From Aspidapion aeneum (Eukaryota > Arthropoda > Insecta > Coleoptera > Brentidae), in assembly GCA_963576565.1 (NCBI GenBank), contig OY755039.1:87501207-87565206 (forward strand): 64,000 bases of DNA, written 5' to 3'. Positions within the stretch are counted from its first letter, which is position 1. Each line of letters opens with the position of its first letter. The notes under the pieces were generated by a model. The model was not told the origin of the DNA. It saw only the letters and a program-made list of their open reading frames with translations, and did not search any database. Shown in pieces: positions 1-11,403 of the stretch. The position numbers and the translations under genes were made by a program.

Positions 1-200
1 GCAGAACCTTTACATTTTTAAACCGATATGTATTATATCTGGAACTCTGCGGTATTTAACGCCGCTTATTATTATTTTTTACTCAAACAAAAAAAAGTTT
101 GCATGGCGGACCCAAAATCTTTATTCTATAGACTATCCTATATTTATAAACCGATTTGTGTCAAACCTGGTACTTAGGTTATTTAAGGTTAAAGCTCACT
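1..200. repeat. Fragment of the 'AAACCGAT' repeat family
   Basis: Phrases such as ATAAACCGATTTG followed by an A-rich run and GGCGGA recur here and in the modules of the large foldback element at 34.2-35.9 kb. This is probably a decayed piece of that family. No coding potential is visible. Confidence 0.4.
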
Positions 201-1094
201 GTGTAATGTGCAGCAAAGCTGCGTTGAAAAGGATGAGGAGTTTACATAATAACATAAACTAAAAATATTTAAAAAAGTTAAACGGTATTATTCTTTGGCT
301 CTCCCAAAAACTAAAAAATAATACAAAAGTAACAATAACTTTGTAGCGGATAAGAACCTGCAAGTTTAAGGACTGCATAATCAAATAAGAATGATTTTTC
401 TAGAAAAATTTGTTTTTAAGTCCAACAAAATAAATATTTTTAAAGTGTCCACTTTTTTATACTAGTTTGTTAAAAGTCAGGTTTGGTAAACTGCTGATGA
501 TTTGAAATAGAACCGTTTACCTTAAAAGCTTTTTTACCTAATTTTTCTTTCATAAACAATCCACCTGTAAAAGTTTCATCTTTAGTTTTTGGTTTTTGAG
601 TTTGTATTATGGAGTGACCATCTTTTTATTTGATGTTTAAATAAGTATAAATATTTATTTAAAATGACGTGTCACACGTTAATTTTTTTATACATTATTT
701 ATATTTTTTACTAATATATATTTTTCCATGTTTATTTGTTTAATTTAGCCTAAAATGCTTTAAAAATAATAAACAAAAACTTTTGTTAAGACTGACATGC
801 TTTTTTTTGAGTTTCAGTTTTTTTCGAAGAAATCCATTTTTAGTAAATTAATAATATCTTTCATACGGGCAACTTGTAGCAGCAGATTTTAAAGTACAAT
901 TTTAGAAAAATATGTATACATACTCTTTATAAAAAAATTTAAAAACATGGTTGATGAGGGAAGCAAAATTCTTCTCCAACATTTATAAGAAATCTATCTT
1001 TTTATAGAATTTCAGAAATGCCACGCAAAAACCATTGTCTGACCTCTCTACACATCAATATTTGAATCAAAATGTACAGGTAGAACGTCTAATT
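201..1094. other. AT-rich stretch, nothing recognised
   Basis: Only short A/T runs are seen. There is no convincing open frame, tandem repeat or RNA gene. Confidence 0.4.
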
Positions 1095-1992
1095 AGGGGA
1101 AAGGGGGGCAAAATGAGAGACTTAATTTTATAGGCTTATTTCTCCTATTAAATGGTCACCATTGCGTCCGTCAGTTGGAATTAAGTTGGCTAGATACGTT
1201 ATCTTTATGTTCTACTTTTCAGTTTAAACGATTTAGAACTCCATCATTCTTTTATTTTTGTAAAAAGTTGCCTTTGGTAAAATGGGATGCCTATGTGGCG
1301 AAACAGGCCTGGAGGTTGTGTAATTTAGAATCAATATTTTTGTAAGACCAGTTTTATTTATTAAAATACTAAACAAGTTAAAAATACTTATTTAAAAAAT
1401 AAAAAGTTGTAATAAAATGTAAATACATTTTATAATAATTAGTTTTAGTAACCAAGTCATCGCTGTTGACTCTCCTACACGAATTTTGCTTCAATTTTTT
1501 GCAAAGACAACATAAAATACGACTTACAGTAATGCTATAAAAAAAATTTTTTGGCAAAATGTGGTATAGGTTACTAGGTAGAACAAGGTACCCCATTTTG
1601 CCCCAATGAAAAAAACCCGTTTTGCCCCAAACCTCCAGTTAAATTCAAACAAAAATCATACATAGTAAAGGACGAATTTTACAGGCAATGCGTTTTATTA
1701 TAAATAAAACATAAACCCACTAATTTTTCAATGTAAACAAAATTTTAGAAGTCTGTAAAAAATGTACTTACCGTCACAAAATGCGCAAGATATTTTTACA
1801 ATAAGCAGTGCACAACATCACATTGAGCAAAAACCAACTTAAGCTCAGCCGACCGGCACCAATCATATTGCAGAGAGTTGAACCAGTCATAAGGATAAAA
1901 CATCTGATATTAAGAGGTTTCATTTTTGCGCAATTTAGTTAAAACTGCGATATCCCGTTTTACCCGCGTACCCCATTTTGACCCCTTTCCCC
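1095..1992. mobile_element. TA-flanked inverted-repeat element (mariner-type MITE)
   Basis: The left end reads GGGGAAAGGGGGGCAAAATG and the right end is its near reverse complement (ACCCCATTTTGACCCC then TTTCCCC). Both ends are bordered by TA. Inner copies of CCCCATTTTGCCCC extend the symmetry. TA duplications and a GGGG-rich terminus suit a Tc1/mariner-derived non-autonomous element. No transposase frame is present; the small minus-strand frame inside looks fortuitous. Confidence 0.6.
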
Positions 1993-2743
1993 TACCTCTT
2001 TTTACAAGATTTATTTTATGCGAATTTTATACAACATAAAATATTGTCGTAAAATGGCTTAAAATCTGGATCAAACCGCCATACAAATATGGTACTTTAA
2101 CGCAAAATATTACACTTCTAAAAAATAACTGAAAGTTACGTCAATTAAATCATAGTTGTTCAAGGCCTGCTGGACTATCTACTCTTTTTAGTAAAGGTGT
2201 TTAGAAGTTTCAGTATATTTTTAATTTAACCCTTTTTGGCCAAAAATTAGGTCCGCGAGCCCACTGTGTGCATCAGAAAATCGACTGACGTTGATTGTCA
2301 AAATGGCATGACTGTTTTAGATTGGGTGCGCCCGTCCCACTACTTTGAGTTAAAAAGAGAGAATAAGTAGCTGGATGACAATTTTTGAGTTTAGTAAATA
2401 AAACGAGTAGACCACTGTTTAGTTATTAGACTCATGTGTGTTTAATATTATTAAGCGCCCTTACTGATACATTAGTTTAAAAAGATATGGTAAATAATCG
2501 GATAATAATGTATAAGTTCAGTCAATGACACGATTAGATTAGTTGGTGGTACGTTCCGAAATCATATTTTGTGTCGGGGTGCCGTGCTACGTCACAGTCA
2601 GCACCTAATTCGCAAGCCTCGCAGTGGGACCAACGAATGCTTCGTTTGCATTCATGCGAAATTAAATAGGCGCCTTGAAATTGTTTGCCTTGTATTCACT
2701 TGAGCATGAATTGTGTGACCTCATAGCGAGGCACTTACTACAA
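1993..2743. other. Unassigned sequence
   Basis: A moderately GC-richer patch at about 2560-2650 is seen, but no gene, RNA or repeat structure could be supported. Confidence 0.4.
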
Positions 2744-3150
2744 AATTATTGTTTACATAGAATTTTAAATTTTATTTTCAGAAGCTACGGATCCGAATTT
2801 CCTTTACTGGTGTGGAGTTCACGAAAACCTCAACAGACTGGTGCTGCCCTGCGATTCCAAAATAGAAGAATTTTATTTACGTTATTTATCTTATCTTAGA
2901 GAGATATTTGGAAAAAATATATTTTTTAATTGTTAAAAAAACATTTATTTTTCAATGTTAAAAATCAATATTTTTTTAACGTTCGAAAAACACTTAAAAA
3001 CGTTATAAAAACATAAGATTATTTTTCTAACGTCAGAAAACGGGTTATTAAGCTTCTTTTTCACTATGAATATGACGTTAGAACTAACATCCAACCTAAT
3101 TATGTTATGTCTTTAAATTATACATCATTAAAACGTTTTTGTGTTTAGTG
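2744..3150. repeat. Dispersed repeat, copy A (uninterrupted)
   Basis: This stretch matches 59345-59480 and then 60690-60860 in the same order: ACATAGAATTTTAAATTT, GAAGCTACGG, GAATTTCCTTTACT, TTTTTTTAACGTTCGAAAAA and AAACGTTTTTGTGTTT-like blocks. Copy A lacks the 1.2-kb hairpin element found in the other copy and so serves as an approximate empty site. Short open frames here are not convincing genes. Confidence 0.6.
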
Positions 3151-4379
3151 GGAGGGCTACCAGAATTTCTTCTTCGTCAGACATGTTTTTCTTCGAAAAG
3201 CTGAAAGTGAAAATCGATGGTGAAAAATCGAAAAAAAGTTGGGTTAGGTCCCTTTCCTCGCTTGTCACTTGTGGGCGTGATGCCATCGGGCTTTTGTTTC
3301 TACTGATGGCTTCATTTGGTGCAATAAGAAATAACCAACTGTTGACATCGCAAATCCACCGGTGGACAAAAATAGATGGAAAAAACTTCCCCTATATGTG
3401 AGTTGCGTTGTTTATACAGAGTTTTGGTTGGCATGGTCATTTTTTTGGTCCCTTCGGTGTAGTTTTTGTGTGTTAAATAAGATAGCTAGTGAGGAACGGC
3501 GTAAAAAAATGTAGCGCAGTAATTTTATTATAATTACTAGCAAAGTTTTTTTTTAAACTAATAGAAATTTTAGTAAAGCATTTCCAGTATTTTTTTCCGT
3601 ACAAATGATTAAAATACACATTATCTGAAAAATAATTTATTCATTTACTTAAGTGGTATCTAAAGGAAAACTAAAAATTCAAAAAATTGGTTTAAATACA
3701 CTAGACTTGCAAATTTGCCAAAAATATCAGGTATTTTAGGTGTTACAAAAGGGACATCAAACGTTAAAGAAGGGACAAAGATTAAAAAACACCCAATTTA
3801 TGGCACAAAACAAAATTACAAAAATAAATAATATTCAAAAACATCAAGGCAGATTATAAATACAACTATTTTCCAACTAAAAAAATTAGTGTCCCGATTT
3901 GTAACACCGGACAGTTTTTGTAACATCGAAAAATAGTTGTACATTGGGCCCCAAATTGGATGTTTTTGGGGGGTTTTAGATGTTTTTAAGGAAGTAAAAA
4001 AAGTGACTCTCCACTTGCGCGGCTCGATTTTCAAAAGAAGGTTTAATGTAAAAATAACATTTAGTTCTTGATCCCTTTAGATTTAAAGTGGCGTCCTCTA
4101 ACATTTTTATATATGAAATATTAATTGTGGTGAAAACTACTTTTTAAAGAAGTTTTTATGTTACATAAAATTGCTAATTCTTTATGGCAAGACCTTTATT
4201 TCTTTATATTTTGTGTATTTTTTAAATTGTTTGTTTTACTTTATATTGTAATTTATTTACCGGATTTTAATTCAGAAATTTATTAGAAATAATTTACGCT
4301 GATTTAAACATTCGAATAAAAAGTGACACATCGTTTTAAAGAAAATTTTACGTTAATTTAGAAGATATATATAGAGGGT
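3151..4379. other. AT-rich stretch, nothing recognised
   Basis: A frame beginning at 3141 reaches 86 codons but resembles no family I know and overlaps the repeat boundary. Otherwise only A/T-rich low-complexity sequence is seen. Confidence 0.4.
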
Positions 4380-4695
4380 CACTCCATAAGAAAAATATCT
4401 ACTTTACACAAAAAAACCTCAAAAACTAAAAGTGCCAGATAAAATTCAATCTAAGTGACAATTCAGGGATAAAGAGTAAAAAATCGGGATGAAAAGTTGC
4501 ATATCAGGGATAAAAAGTAAAAATCTGAATGAAAAGAGACGACAGATATATAAAAATTAAAAGGAACATAAAATCAAAAAAACTCGAAAAAAAGTGCGAA
4601 AAATAGCTTAAAATCTTCGTGATAAACGTGCGTAAGACAAATTGTAGGCCACGCCCTCTGGCCGGGCAACAAAGTTTTCGCCTCGGCTTAAAAAT
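4380..4695 (-). repeat. Fragment of the 'GGGATAAAAAGT' inverted-repeat family
   Basis: Read on the minus strand, this piece parallels 40370-40640. The shared order is CCGAGGCGAAAA, CTATTTTTCGCACTTTT and repeated blocks of GGGATAAAAAGT. It carries no coding sequence. It is probably a decayed relative of the element at 40.3-40.6 kb. Confidence 0.5.
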
Positions 4696-4727
4696 AACCA
4701 CTTGTTATTTAATATATTTTTAAAAAT

Positions 4728-5693
4728 GAGTCCGTTTTTAAAAATCACTTTTTTGAAGACATTTTGATCAAAAACCTAAATTTCGAATGACATTTTTTCA
4801 GAATGACTTGTTTTTCTAAAACATTTTTCTTGAATGACATTTTCTTCGAAAACATTTTGTTGAATGACATTTTTTTTGAAAACATTTTTTTAAAACACCT
4901 TTTTTCCAAAATATACTTTTTGAATTACATTTTTTTCGAAAAATTATTTGTTTACCATAGCTTTCCTGTCCTCCTTTTAACAAATCGAAATCGGAGTTAT
5001 CTGTTATCTAACTTTATTTAATTAATCGCAAACGTATCCTAACCTGTCCACACAACCCTTGACCATTTTTCCCAAAAAAAATGCCCAATGGTCAGGTTAG
5101 GATATTATTTGCAATGAATTTCTGAAAGTTAGGATAACCCTCATTCTGACCTTATTTTAGGAGCACAGGACATCCATCTTAAAGTAATAATTTTTCATAA
5201 TTTGAAAAAAAAAATAGAAAAAACTCATTGGAAAATTAAAATAAATTCGGCGACCCGAAAATGCCAGTTCGGTTCGGTTCGGTTAAAATTCACACCTTCT
5301 AGGACCCCGGGAAAGAAGTCAGAGAAGTTTTTTTATATGCTGGTTCGGTTCGGTTCAGTTCAAAAATATTTTAGAAATAAATTTTTTCAAAACCAATGTT
5401 TTCTAAAAAAACGTTTTCGAAAAAAATGTGTTTAAAATAAATTTCAAATTAATGTTTATGAAAAAAATGTCATTAAAAAAAAATGTCATTCGAAAAAAAT
5501 GTTTTTGAAGAAAATGTCATAAAAAAAAATATTTTCGAAAAAAACGACTTTCGAAATAGTTATTTTCGACAAAAATGTTGTTGAAAAAAGCGTCATTCGA
5601 AAAAAATGTTATTTGAAAATTAGGTTTTCGATCAAAATGTCTTTGAAAAAAGTGTTTTCGAAAAGTGTGTTGTCGAAAAACGGACAGTGACCC
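4728..5693. mobile_element. Foldback element with subterminal direct repeats
   Basis: The left arm (4728-4960) and right arm (5400-5693) are inverted copies. Outermost are GTCCGTTTTT and AAAAACGGAC, then GACATTTTGATC and its complement. Each arm holds many variants of GAATGACATTTTTTTCGAAA. The centre contains a GGTTCGGTTCGG block followed by CACACCTTCTAGGA, which recurs in the 27.8-28.6 kb element. A possible 9-bp duplication TTTAAAAAT borders the ends, but such AT-rich matches are weak evidence. No transposase is present. Confidence 0.6.
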
Positions 5694-5904
5694 TTTAAAA
5701 ATAATAATATTTATATAATAATTAATCTATTTTTAGTAGATATACTGTCTCTGTCTCTATAATGGGTATCCTGTTTGATAATGAAAGGTCTGGCCAGGTT
5801 CAACAGTTTTTCAAAAGTGGGTTTGATTGAAGTCCGATATTTACTAGATGTAAATTACCTTGGTCTGGCGTTTTTTGTTAATATTAACACTTTATAAAAC
5901 ACGT

Positions 5905-6190
5905 AAGTATTAGAGAAAATGAAAACCTAGAAAGCATCGAAGACAATCAAAAATACAACTTTAGAAGTCTAGAAATCGAAAGTACTCAAAGATTGTATCA
6001 GAACCGATTAGATGAAAAATTAATAAACACAAATCACTCATTTGAAGAGATATATACAAACATAATAAAAAGCTTGAAGGAAGCAAGCAACAAAGCTGTT
6101 GGGTACCAAGATAATAGAAATAACAGGGAGATGTGGTGGACGGACAAAATACAGGAAATGGTCAAAGAGAAAAAAGTGATAAAGGAAGAA
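5905..6190 (+). pseudogene. RTE-like LINE fragment, upstream part
   Basis: An open frame running through about 5920-6190 encodes a segment resembling the linker between endonuclease and reverse transcriptase in RTE-type LINE polyproteins. It has the order RLYQNRLDEKL, then a helical stretch, then NREMWWTDKIQEMVKEKK. The LINE resumes at 8465 with its C-terminus. The missing reverse transcriptase has been replaced by a Penelope-like element, so this is one side of an interrupted LINE. The 3' boundary with the Penelope insertion is uncertain by some tens of bases because the frame stays open across it. The family call is by recall of RTE-type proteins. Confidence 0.55.
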
Positions 6191-8464
6191 GAACACATTT
6201 CATTCTTGTGGGAGCGTTTTGACGAAATTAGACGACACACACGGGAGGAAGACTACGAACCGATACTGAGTAAAATTGACAGTACGTGCAACAGAGAACG
6301 ACAGAAGATAAGATCAACTCAACTCACGAGAAAAACTTAAGAAACTACAAACACGTACTCAAGATAGAACAGACTCAACGACACCAAGCACTATAGTGAA
6401 CATCTCCAAAAGGACTCTGAGCACCAACGAAGAATTGGTACTCAGTAAGGGACTTAAGTTCGCCATTGCACTGGTACAGACACCGATACTGGAAATTATT
6501 CCGGCAATAGAAACCGTTAGTCTACCTCAACCCGAAGCTGATGAGTTTCGCCATAAAGTAAGAACAACGTTGGAAAGAAAGAAACAACAAAAGACAAACA
6601 TCACCAGTCAAGAACAACGGGCAATCAAGAACCTGCAGGCTGACAAATCAATCAAGATTCTACCGGCCGACAAAGGAAACGCGACGGTGATCATAGATGT
6701 CGAGACCTACGACAAAAAGATCCAAGAAGTTCTGGAGAAAGGAGACTACAAGCAACTACCCAAAGATCTAACCACCACCATAGAAGGACGCATCTACAGG
6801 ACTTTAAAGAAGTATGCTGAAAATATCCCGGACGTTGTTAGATCCCGCCTGACTCCACACCACAGTAAGGCACCACATTTTTATGGATTACCAAAGATCC
6901 ATAAGAAGGATATACCACTGCGACCAATCACCAGCTCCAGGGACTCACCGACCAGCACTTTGTCGAGGTTTTTGTTGGACATAATTCAACCACTACAGGG
7001 TAAGTCCGAATCTTTTGTCAAAAACTCGGAACATTTTGTCGAGGTTTTAAAAGGTATCGAACTAGATCCGGGCGATAGATTTGTAAGTTTTGATGTAGAA
7101 AGTCTCTACACCAACGTGCCAATAAATGAGTCACTCAGTATTATCAAAAACAAATTAGAAACTGATGATACACTTCACGAAAGAACAACGCTATCGGTGG
7201 AGGGGGTGATGGATCTTTTGGAGCTCTGTCTCGGTAACTCTTACTTTCAAGTGAAAGATAAGTTTTACGCGCAAAATGATGGACTCCCAATGGGTTCATC
7301 TCTTTTGCCAGTGGTAGCAAACATCTACATGGAGTGGTTCGAGGACCATGCGATCAACACAGAAAGAACCAAAACTATGGCTACGATACATGGATGACAC
7401 ATTTATTATATGGCCGGAAAATGAAGACGAACTACAGAATTTTCTACACCATTTAAACGGTGTTCGACCAACAATCAAGTGCACCATGGAAATTGAAAAA
7501 GATTCGGCCTTACCTTTTTTGGATGTTCTTGTTAAACGATCAGACAGAAACATTCAAACCACTGTATATAGGAAACCTACACACGGGACAGTACCTAAAT
7601 TTTAAGTCTAATCATTCTGTTGCTACAAAACAAGGAGTTATAAGAAGTTTGTATTTAAGAGCCATAAATATTTGTAGTAATAATGAAGAATTAACCACAG
7701 AAATTAACAACATTAAAAAGGACTTAGAACAGAATGGTTATTCCGAGAAATTAATAAACTCAACGATATTTAAAATTAAAAACAAACTAAATGTACCAAA
7801 TTCTCAAAATAATAATTCGTTAGGTGTTATTAACATTCCATATGTTCAAGGGATTTCAGAAAACATAAGACGAATAGCTAAACACTATAATATAAAAACA
7901 GTATTTTCTTCGGGAAATACGATAAGAAGTTTTGTACCTAAAACAAAACCAGACAAACCCTCAAATAATAAGGAATGTATTTATCAAATCCCGTGTGAGT
8001 GTGGTAAATCATATGTAGGTGAAACGAAACGCCCTCTTCAGGTTAGAGTAAATGAACATCTAAAAAGTACCCAATTAGGGGATATTGAAAAATCCGGTTT
8101 AGCAGATCATGCATGGTCAAATGATCACAGGATTCACTGGTCAGAAGCTAAAGTTTTACATAGGGAGTCGCATTGGCGAAAACGAAAGTTTATTGAAGCT
8201 GCATTTATAATGCAGAATAAAGAAGTTTTCAGTCAACCAAGCACGGACATACCAAACATATGGAAACCACTCCTTAAGGAAAACAGACGTCTTAGGATTA
8301 AAAAAGTGGGCGGGTCGTCACACCTGACTGCACACCAAGTAGTATAAGTAGTAGCCTAAAGACTAGATTGTTTAGTTTACACTTGATAACGGTTAGAGAT
8401 ACTTACTGACCGAAACGTCGTGTTTTAAAATAAATAAAGACAATGGAAGTCCGAAATTTTATTT
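6190..8464 (+). mobile_element. Penelope-like element inserted in a LINE
   Basis: The segment contains Penelope-type reverse transcriptase and GIY-YIG nuclease coding sequence and a non-coding 3' tail ending near AAAGACAATGGAAGTCC. LINE coding sequence lies on both sides (5905-6190 and 8465-8896). Related 3' tails occur in reverse orientation at 16221-16330 and possibly 14714-14744. The 5' boundary was not fixed. Penelope-like elements often carry terminal duplications, but none was seen. Confidence 0.7.
6300..8347 (+). pseudogene. Penelope-like reverse transcriptase with C-terminal GIY-YIG nuclease, frameshifted
   Basis: The first frame (open to 7397) carries the Penelope N-terminal region (VNISKRTLSTNEELVLSKGL), the ILPADKGNATVI motif, KAPHFYGLPKIHK, RPITSS and the catalytic block FDVESLYTNVPI, then GLPMGS. 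A one-base shift near 7375 moves to a second frame holding the YMDD catalytic box (LRYMDDTFIIW, about 7381). A further shift near 7590 leads to the third frame, which ends at 8347. That frame carries the GIY-YIG domain (IYQIPCECGKSYVGE, about 7978-8022; later RKRKFIEAAF). In this class the reverse transcriptase copies element RNA and the nuclease nicks the target. The two shifts split the catalytic residues between frames, so this copy cannot make an intact enzyme. Confidence 0.85.
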
Positions 8465-8896
8465 ATATATGAAACAATGGTCAAAAGCACGCTGTTGTAT
8501 GGAATAGAGACTTGTCGCGTAACAGAAAAGTACAAAACAAAAATGGAAAGTGTCGAAATGGATGCAATAAGAAGATCAATGAGAATATCTAGAATAGATC
8601 ACATAAGAAATGAGATCATAAAAGAAAGAATGGGAATCGAGGGAAGCATAACGGATGACATCACTAGAAGGCAACTGATATGGTACGGCCATGTACAACG
8701 GATGAACAACGAAAGATTACCAAAGCAGGTCCTAGAATGGCAACCAATAGGGCGCAGAAAAAGGGGGCGTCCTAAACTAGAATGGCAACAGTCAATGCAA
8801 AGATCAATGAGTCAAAAAAATCTGACTAAGGATGATTGTCAGGATCGAAGGAGGTGGAGAATAGGCGTCGGACAACGTAGAAAAACGTTCTAAACC
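8465..8896 (+). pseudogene. RTE-like LINE fragment, C-terminal part
   Basis: The frame encodes MVKSTLLYGIETCRVTEKYK, a helical segment, WYGHVQRMNNERLPKQVLEW and GRRKRGRPKLEW, ending at a stop near 8893. This arrangement (LLYGSETW, then WFGHVxRM, then RRRGRP) is the usual C-terminus of RTE-type LINE reverse transcriptases. It is followed by a short GTAGTAGTAGTA tail. It lies in the same orientation as the fragment at 5905-6190 and is almost certainly the other side of the same LINE copy. Confidence 0.8.
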
Positions 8897-9843
8897 GACA
8901 TAGTAGTAGTAGTAAAAACACATTTCATTTTAGTTTTTAAAAAAAGGGTGGGGGTAGATTTCAAAAATTAGAGTTTAAGTCAAAACATGGCTTTTGTGGT
9001 ATCAAACGAAAAGTAATTGAGTCTGGAGTTGAATAAAATATATTTCAGTTTTTAGTTATATTAGCTCACACGTACACTATAACTATAGTACCAAATGTAA
9101 GCTTAGGTACACATATATTGGCACAGTATGTTTTCTTACTCAAGCAATGAAAGATTTAGCAAATACATTATTTAAACCACGTGTGCGTATAAGAAATCAG
9201 ACAATAAGAATATTTTTTATTCTCTCAAATGACCTTTAAAAATTTTAATGCACAATAATGTACAGTTATATAAATTCTAGTAAAGCTATTAGGAAGAAAT
9301 TAAATAATAATGTTTCATAAATTAGGTTTTTTGTAAAGTAGTAAGTTTATTGTTATTGTACCCATTCATTGTTTGGACAATACAATGGACATATTTATAT
9401 ATTGATTAGAAATTTGCATTCAAAATTAATAAAAAATTGTTACTTATTCAATAATAGGATTTTATTAAATAACCAATTCCAGAAATCGACTTTTTCGTAT
9501 AGCAACTTATGTTATTTTAGAGTTTGTTCTAGAACTTATTTAATAAAAATATTTTACATTTTATCTAAACTAATATTCCTTTAACTACTAGGTAGGTATA
9601 TATACTATGATCCGTGCTATGTGCGTGATTGTAAATTTTCAACCTTGCTTTGTATATTATTTTTAAAATATTTGTATAATGACATAGGATTAAAATATTT
9701 CTGCAATTTCATATATTATAACCTAGCAAAATTGTTTATTTTCAAAAGATCCATAAAAACAGCTTTATTTTTGTTGGAAATTAAAATTAAAATTTTAATT
9801 CATTTGTAAAAACTGCGCTGTCATTTTTTAAAATTCCCTTTTT
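8897..9843. other. AT-rich stretch, nothing recognised
   Basis: Only low-complexity A/T sequence and short fortuitous frames are seen. Confidence 0.4.
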
Positions 9844-10508
9844 TACCTTCCTAGCCCGCATAGCAATGGCTCGAGAAGGTATTATTATCATAGGAAAATT
9901 TTTTTTTGAGATAACGCCGAAAATGTGTTATTGGGGTGTATTTTGACCAATCTTAGCAATATCGTCGTGATGTCTGTCTGTGTGTGTGTATATATTGTTT
10001 CTGTCCGTAAAACCCGGTGCCCACCTACGACTTTCTTGTGCGTGCCCGTGCACGCCTCACATGACTGTGACAACATTTCATATTGAGATCAAGTGACGCG
10101 TGAGCGGGCACCCAGGAGAACGTCGTAGTTGGGAACCGGGTGTAACACGATAGCTCCTAAACCGCTAAACCGATTCTCATAAAATCTTCAGGTAAAATAG
10201 TGTTCGACACTCTTATGAGCTGATTAGATTTTTGTCAAAATTCAATAATGTTAATGAAAGTTTTTTGACAATTAAAAATTTTAAAAATGCTAGATTTTGA
10301 ACGGAGCATCGTATCAATATACACTTTTCGGAATGTAGTAGACTACATTTTCCTTAATAATTTGAACCAAAAACTTCTTGAGAGCTTTAGTTTCTGAGAT
10401 ATTTACAAAAAACTGTTTTTAAGGCTGATATATTATAATGGTTTCACTTAAAGTATGCTAATAGGCTAGCTAGGAAGGTATCAGATCCGTCATGGATCCA
10501 TTTATTTA
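9844..10508 (+). mobile_element. Helentron-associated-type element (HINE-like), copy 1
   Basis: It begins in a T run with TACCTTCCTAGCCCGC and near the other end has the inverse GCTAGCTAGGAAGGTA. About 30 bases follow, holding the perfect hairpin GATCCGTCATGGATC and then CATTTATTTA. The core contains a TG/TA microsatellite and the phrase TAGCTCCTAAACCGCTAAACCG. Subterminal inverted repeats with a hairpin outside the 3' one and no coding sequence is the architecture known for Helentron-associated interspersed elements. The same 3' end is conserved in the copies at 16.8 and 24.4 kb. A 132-bp MITE is nested at 10011-10142. Confidence 0.55.
10011..10142. mobile_element. Harbinger-type MITE nested in the HINE-like copy
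   Basis: The termini are AACCCGGTGCCCACCTACGA and the near inverse TCGTAGTTGGGAACCGGGTG. They are bordered by TAA on each side (10008-10010 and 10143-10145). The related copy at 16.4 kb lacks this block and reads straight through CTGTCCGTAACGCGATAG, which serves as an empty site. A TAA duplication suits PIF/Harbinger-derived MITEs. Confidence 0.65.
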
Positions 10509-11217
10509 AGAATTGTTATTGGTAAACTTTGACGCTGACAAATTTTGGTGATAATGTAATTCTCAATCCAAATTTGAAAACCACTTTTCGCTAGCTTCTG
10601 TGGTTCGTAAGATATGATTTTTTTATATCTCAAAAACTGTGCCTCCGAGGCTGCTCTGGTTCTCAAATTATGATTTTTTAAAATATTTCAACCGCCTCTA
10701 ATATCCCTTTGCAGGCCCCCACTCTCACCAAAATGGCCTTATCCACGTGTGCCGCAAAATTTTTATGCCAAATTTGGTTAACATCGGTTCATCGGTTTTT
10801 ATTTAAGGTATTTCAATATTTCTAATTTTCCTTAATTTGTTCTAGGTTAAGAATAAGTTTTTATGGCAACATCAGCGACTTGTTTTTATGCACGGTTTGG
10901 TGAAAAATAAAAGAATAAACCAACTAAGTGTGACGTACGTGGCCGACTACGAAAACGGCGAAAGATAAAAATTAATTATCTCCAACTTTTGCGAACGGCA
11001 ATGCCGAACTTTGCCCAACCTTAACGAACGGCAACTTATAAATCAGGGGCAAAAGAAGAAAATGGAACATGTATGTATGATTTTTCAACATTGTTTATAT
11101 AATTGAGAAAAACACTTATAGTAATACTTCCTTCAAGCACCGCCAAATTTTCTTTCGAGATCACAATTAATAACAAATTTAATAACGTTTAAATTCCGGC
11201 ACTGACCTTATTAAGTA
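10509..11217. repeat. Unassigned sequence with a dispersed repeat at 11045-11195
   Basis: The segment 11045-11195 is similar to 51350-51490, sharing ATGTATGATTTT, AATTGAGAAAAACAC, TACTTCC, CAAG, ACCG, TTTCGAGATC and TAATAAC. The remainder shows no gene or structure I can support. Confidence 0.45.
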
Positions 11218-11225
11218 CATGGTCT

Positions 11226-11395
11226 CAGTAGCGTATATAAGCCCCCCCCCCCCCGAAGCTGAGATTTTTTTAGATTATTTCACATATTTCATGAATACAA
11301 ATATAAAATAGCATAAATGACGACCTCGTGGGGTCTCGTGCCCCACCAAAACTGTCTCGGGACCGCTCCGAAACTTTTTCCTATATACGCCACTG
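11226..11395. mobile_element. hAT-type MITE (CAGTRGCGTATATA family)
   Basis: The termini CAGTAGCGTATATA and TATATACGCCACTG are inverted. The flanking 8-mers CATGGTCT (11218-11225) and CATGGTCC (11396-11403) agree at seven of eight bases. An 8-bp duplication and a CAGTGGCG terminus are typical of hAT elements. A poly-C run and a GAGAC-rich block lie inside. Related partial copies are at 61.7 and 62.1 kb. Confidence 0.75.
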
Positions 11396-11403
11396 CATGG
11401 TCC

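Noticed and set aside
3141..3401. 86-codon plus-strand frame
   Set aside because: It begins at a repeat boundary, has no homology I recognise and no splice or promoter context.
4719..5702. TTTAAAAAT as a 9-bp target duplication of the 4.7-kb foldback element
   Set aside because: The bases are pure A/T and the inverted termini do not end exactly beside them, so the match may be chance.
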